This document shows positions 39,521 through 41,548 of a stretch of 41,548 nt of DNA, in pieces (position 1 is the first letter of the stretch; each line of letters begins with the position of its first letter). The notes under the pieces are model-generated. The model saw only the letters and a program-made list of their open reading frames with translations. It ran no database searches and was not told the DNA's origin. The stretch comes from a virus. Location: the IMG/VR virus record IMGVR_UViG_3300019755_000008, positions 1 to 41,548 of that record; one strand, written 5' to 3'. The translations under genes and the position numbers were made by a program.

Positions 39521-41350
39521 CTAAAACCCTCCTGTCTGTTGTAATTTAAGGCTAGGTCCCATACTAGAGTTAGTTACCTGAGCGCTACCTGTACGGTCTG
39601 CGATAGTTATTTCCGCCGACGTCTTTTTCTCTTCGATATTACGCGCGATACGTTCCTGCGGGCTTACCATTTGACTAGCTGGCTGAGCCGCGAGTTTAGC
39701 TTCGTCTCTTCCGAACCCGAAAAACCCTTTAATACCTGCGCCTATGTTGGAAACTTTGTCTCCGATAGCCCCCGTTACGTCTGGGATACTGATATCTGTA
39801 ATAGCTCCGATATTATCTTTAACCCATTTTATAGCTTTTATTAAAAGCCCCATAGGTGCTAATATAGCCTGGATGATACCAGGTAATGAGTCAAAGCCAG
39901 CCGCAACATCGTCAATCCATACTACTAGCGCGGTAAAGCCTGCTATAAGTGCGGCTATCCCCAGGACTATAAGTCCGATAGGGTTCATAGCTAAAACTAG
40001 ATTAACCGCTGTCATAGTTAGGACGAATGTCTTTAGGACTGTTGTAAGTGCTATAAACACGCCTAGGGCTATTCCTATTCGTTTACCCCAGGTTACTATC
40101 GACTCGAAGTTATCTATAATCATTTTAAGGAACCTGCCTATATTAGACGCGATAAGTTGTCCGTTAGCCCTAACCCAATCTGTCATACGGTCGACTACTT
40201 CGCTCAGTGGCCCTTGGTTCATTGAAAAAATAGAGATTTTAACGCCCTCTACTGCTGACATAAGACTTTTTAGTCTACCCTGTAAAGTATCTCGCATAGC
40301 TGCCGCCATTTTAGAGGCTGCGCCCCCAGAAGCTTCTAGCTCTCCTCGGTAGGCCTTAAGTTGCTTTTCTCCGGCGTTCATTAAAACGTTAACTCCAGCG
40401 ATAGCTTCCATACCGAAAACAGACTGTAAGGCTGCCGCTTTTTGAGCTGCCCCCATACCTTTAGTAGCTTTATTAAACTGCCCTATAACCTGGGTAATAT
40501 CTCGTAAGCTGCCGTCCTGGTTTGTAAGCTGAATACCTAGTCTCTTAATAGTTTTAGCTGCGGCACCCGTAGGCGCCTGTAAACGTATGAACATATTTTT
40601 AAGAACTGTACCCGCTTTACCACCTTTAATACCTGCGTTAGCTAGTTCTCCCGTCAGCGCTGCGAACGTTTCCATAGACGCTCCGGCTGCCGTAGCAACT
40701 GGCCCCCCCTCTTTAATTGTATCGAACATGAGTTCGACGGTAGTATTCGCGCTAGTTGTGGTTTTTGCGATAAGGTCGTTAACCCTAGCTAGGTTCTTAC
40801 CTAACTGGGCCGAGTCTTTAGTCATAAGCCCGAACGCCCCTAGGGAGTCAGACGCTACATCTGTAGCTGTTGCTAGGTCGACCTGTGCCGCGGTAGCTAA
40901 ATCCACAACTCCTGGAAGCGCGGAAACTGCCGCCTCTGCGTCGAACCCTGCCATAGCTAAGAAGTTAAGAGCCTCAGCTGCCTGAGAGGCTGAGTATTCA
41001 GTGGAAGCCCCCGTCTTACGTGCTGCGTCTTCTAGCATTTTAAAAGCCGGCGTACCCTTTTTTACTTCGCCAGGAAACTTTGCTGCTGCGTTTACGAGAG
41101 TCTGCTCGAACTGTGCCCCCGTGTTGATAATATCGGCCATGGCAATGGAAACCGTCCCCAGAGCTGCAGCACTGTACGCCGCGCCTCTTTTTATGCCATC
41201 GCCGAGTCTATCCATATTTTTATTAACACGGTATAACCCCCTCTCCATAGAGCGGGTCATTTTTCCGACTTTATTCTGCATACGCGTAACTGGAGCGCTA
41301 ACGCGGTCTATTGCTTTAAAAACTGCTTCCACTGAAAAACGTCCAGCCAT
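39521..41350 (-). CDS. Tail tape measure protein
   Basis: 609 residues. N-terminal helices (VEAVFKAIDRVSAPVTRM) lead into the TP901-type core (GAQFEQTLVNAAAKFPG, LNFLAMAGFDAEAAVSALPGVVDLA, GIKGGKAGTVLKNMFIRLQAP, LQSVFGMEAIAGVNVLMN). Two hydrophobic segments lie at 424-447 and 450-478, then a flexible tail with IPDVTGAIGDKVSN. By the usual scaling of about 0.15 nm per residue it suggests a tail near 90 nm. ATG 41350 follows AAAGGATAAAAA. Confidence 0.92.
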   Translation of the reverse strand: MAGRFSVEAVFKAIDRVSAPVTRMQNKVGKMTRSMERGLYRVNKNMDRLGDGIKRGAAYSAAALGTVSIAMADIINTGAQFEQTLVNAAAKFPGEVKKGTPAFKMLEDAARKTGASTEYSASQAAEALNFLAMAGFDAEAAVSALPGVVDLATAAQVDLATATDVASDSLGAFGLMTKDSAQLGKNLARVNDLIAKTTTSANTTVELMFDTIKEGGPVATAAGASMETFAALTGELANAGIKGGKAGTVLKNMFIRLQAPTGAAAKTIKRLGIQLTNQDGSLRDITQVIGQFNKATKGMGAAQKAAALQSVFGMEAIAGVNVLMNAGEKQLKAYRGELEASGGAASKMAAAMRDTLQGRLKSLMSAVEGVKISIFSMNQGPLSEVVDRMTDWVRANGQLIASNIGRFLKMIIDNFESIVTWGKRIGIALGVFIALTTVLKTFVLTMTAVNLVLAMNPIGLIVLGIAALIAGFTALVVWIDDVAAGFDSLPGIIQAILAPMGLLIKAIKWVKDNIGAITDISIPDVTGAIGDKVSNIGAGIKGFFGFGRDEAKLAAQPASQMVSPQERIARNIEEKKTSAEITIADRTGSAQVTNSSMGPSLKLQQTGGF

Positions 41351-41353
41351 TTT

Positions 41354-41548
41354 TTATCCTTTCGGTTTTGTATGTTCCTTTAGCTCTGGCCTTAAGCCAT
41401 TGTAAAAGAAGCGTATCTCCGAAGCGCTAAGAGTTCTAACGTCCGGTAATCCCGGGTAATCCCGGGTAATTTGGAGGAGCATTTCCGCGTAAACAGGTCC
41501 CGCCCTATGCTCTCCTTTAACGAACTTATCGTCCGCCCCGTATCTAAC
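41354..41548 (-). CDS. Tail assembly chaperone, C-terminal part (joins 387-1)
   Basis: 64 codons plus TAA (41356-41354), open to the window end. The end TLSASEIRFFYNGLRPELKEHTKPKG is helical and resembles the C-terminal part of Mu-type tail assembly proteins. It ends 3 nt before the tape measure ATG. Joined with 1-387 it gives a 193-residue ORF with no stop or frame change at the junction. In many phages the two parts are linked by a programmed frameshift; here they lie in one frame. Confidence 0.75.
   Translation of the reverse strand, partial: VRYGADDKFVKGEHRAGPVYAEMLLQITRDYPGLPDVRTLSASEIRFFYNGLRPELKEHTKPKG
41443..41470. repeat. 10-bp direct repeat in chaperone gene
   Basis: Minus strand: ATTACCCGGG twice in a row, then ATTACCGG. 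The unit length is not a multiple of 3, so gain or loss of one unit would shift the frame in the C-terminal part of the chaperone, 84 nt before its stop. Confidence 0.85.

Noticed and set aside
39744-40352. 202-codon plus-strand frame opposite the tape measure gene
   Set aside because: Shadow frame of a clear tape measure protein; translation lacks any coherent domain.
1-41548. Temperate phage or transposable Mu-like phage
   Set aside because: Despite Mu-like tail genes there is no transposase, integrase, excisionase or CI-like repressor that I can recognise.

Overview
The window looks like one complete bacteriophage genome of about 41.5 kb, opened at an arbitrary point inside a tail gene. 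It belongs to a contractile-tailed phage (myovirus) with a lambda-like head and a Mu-like tail and baseplate. The two window ends each hold half of one leftward ORF. The halves join in frame (129 codons at 1-387, then 65 codons at 41548-41354), and the tail gene order sheath, tube, chaperone, tape measure is restored only if the ends are joined. The host is probably a Gram-negative bacterium (Mu-type baseplate, M15 endolysin, strong Shine-Dalgarno sequences), but the sequence does not name it. I see no integrase, CI-type repressor or transposase, so a lytic life style is the simplest reading.

Layout. (1) 13114 to 1, continuing 41548 to 31089, all on the minus strand: late operon. It starts with a gpZ-like protein, an HNH-like selfish gene and the small terminase subunit. 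Then come the large terminase, a small head protein, portal, a structural protein, a ClpP-like protease with a nested scaffold, decoration protein, major capsid protein, connector proteins, sheath, tube, chaperone, tape measure, the Mu gp43-gp48-like baseplate set, tail fibre and fibre-associated protein, and a lysis cassette (membrane protein, 21-codon minigene, holin-like protein, M15 endolysin). (2) 13447 to 15291, plus strand: early genes of unknown function behind two tandem sigma70 promoters, including a hexapeptide-repeat beta-helix protein. A degenerate tRNA-His-like element follows. (3) 22516 to 15590, minus strand: replication operon 1 (small ORF, DEAH helicase, unknown gene, VRR-NUC nuclease, D12 adenine methyltransferase, frameshifted small membrane protein, small protein, double-HTH protein, primase-polymerase/helicase). 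(4) 22660 to 31092, plus strand: replication operon 2 (LPWD-motif protein, DUF2800-type PD-(D/E)XK nuclease, 50-aa protein, DUF2815-type ssDNA-binding-like protein, dUTPase, family A DNA polymerase with proofreading, small protein, B12-dependent class II ribonucleotide reductase, small acidic protein).

How it works together. The phage brings its own primase, helicase, polymerase, nucleases and nucleotide supply (RNR and dUTPase). The two replication operons carry promoters whose -35 box lies inside the same 16-bp palindrome (TTGAC-N6-GTCAA), so they are probably co-regulated. The double-HTH protein encoded just downstream of one site is a candidate regulator. Two late genes that lack a Shine-Dalgarno sequence share a near-identical 14-nt element with TATACT, exactly 5 nt before ATG, which suggests leaderless late transcripts.

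The most striking signal is genome-wide: I could not find a single GATC in the 41.5 kb (about 160 expected by chance), although the phage encodes a Dam-family methyltransferase whose catalytic motif reads DLPY instead of DPPY. All family assignments are from reading the translated sequences; no database search was run.
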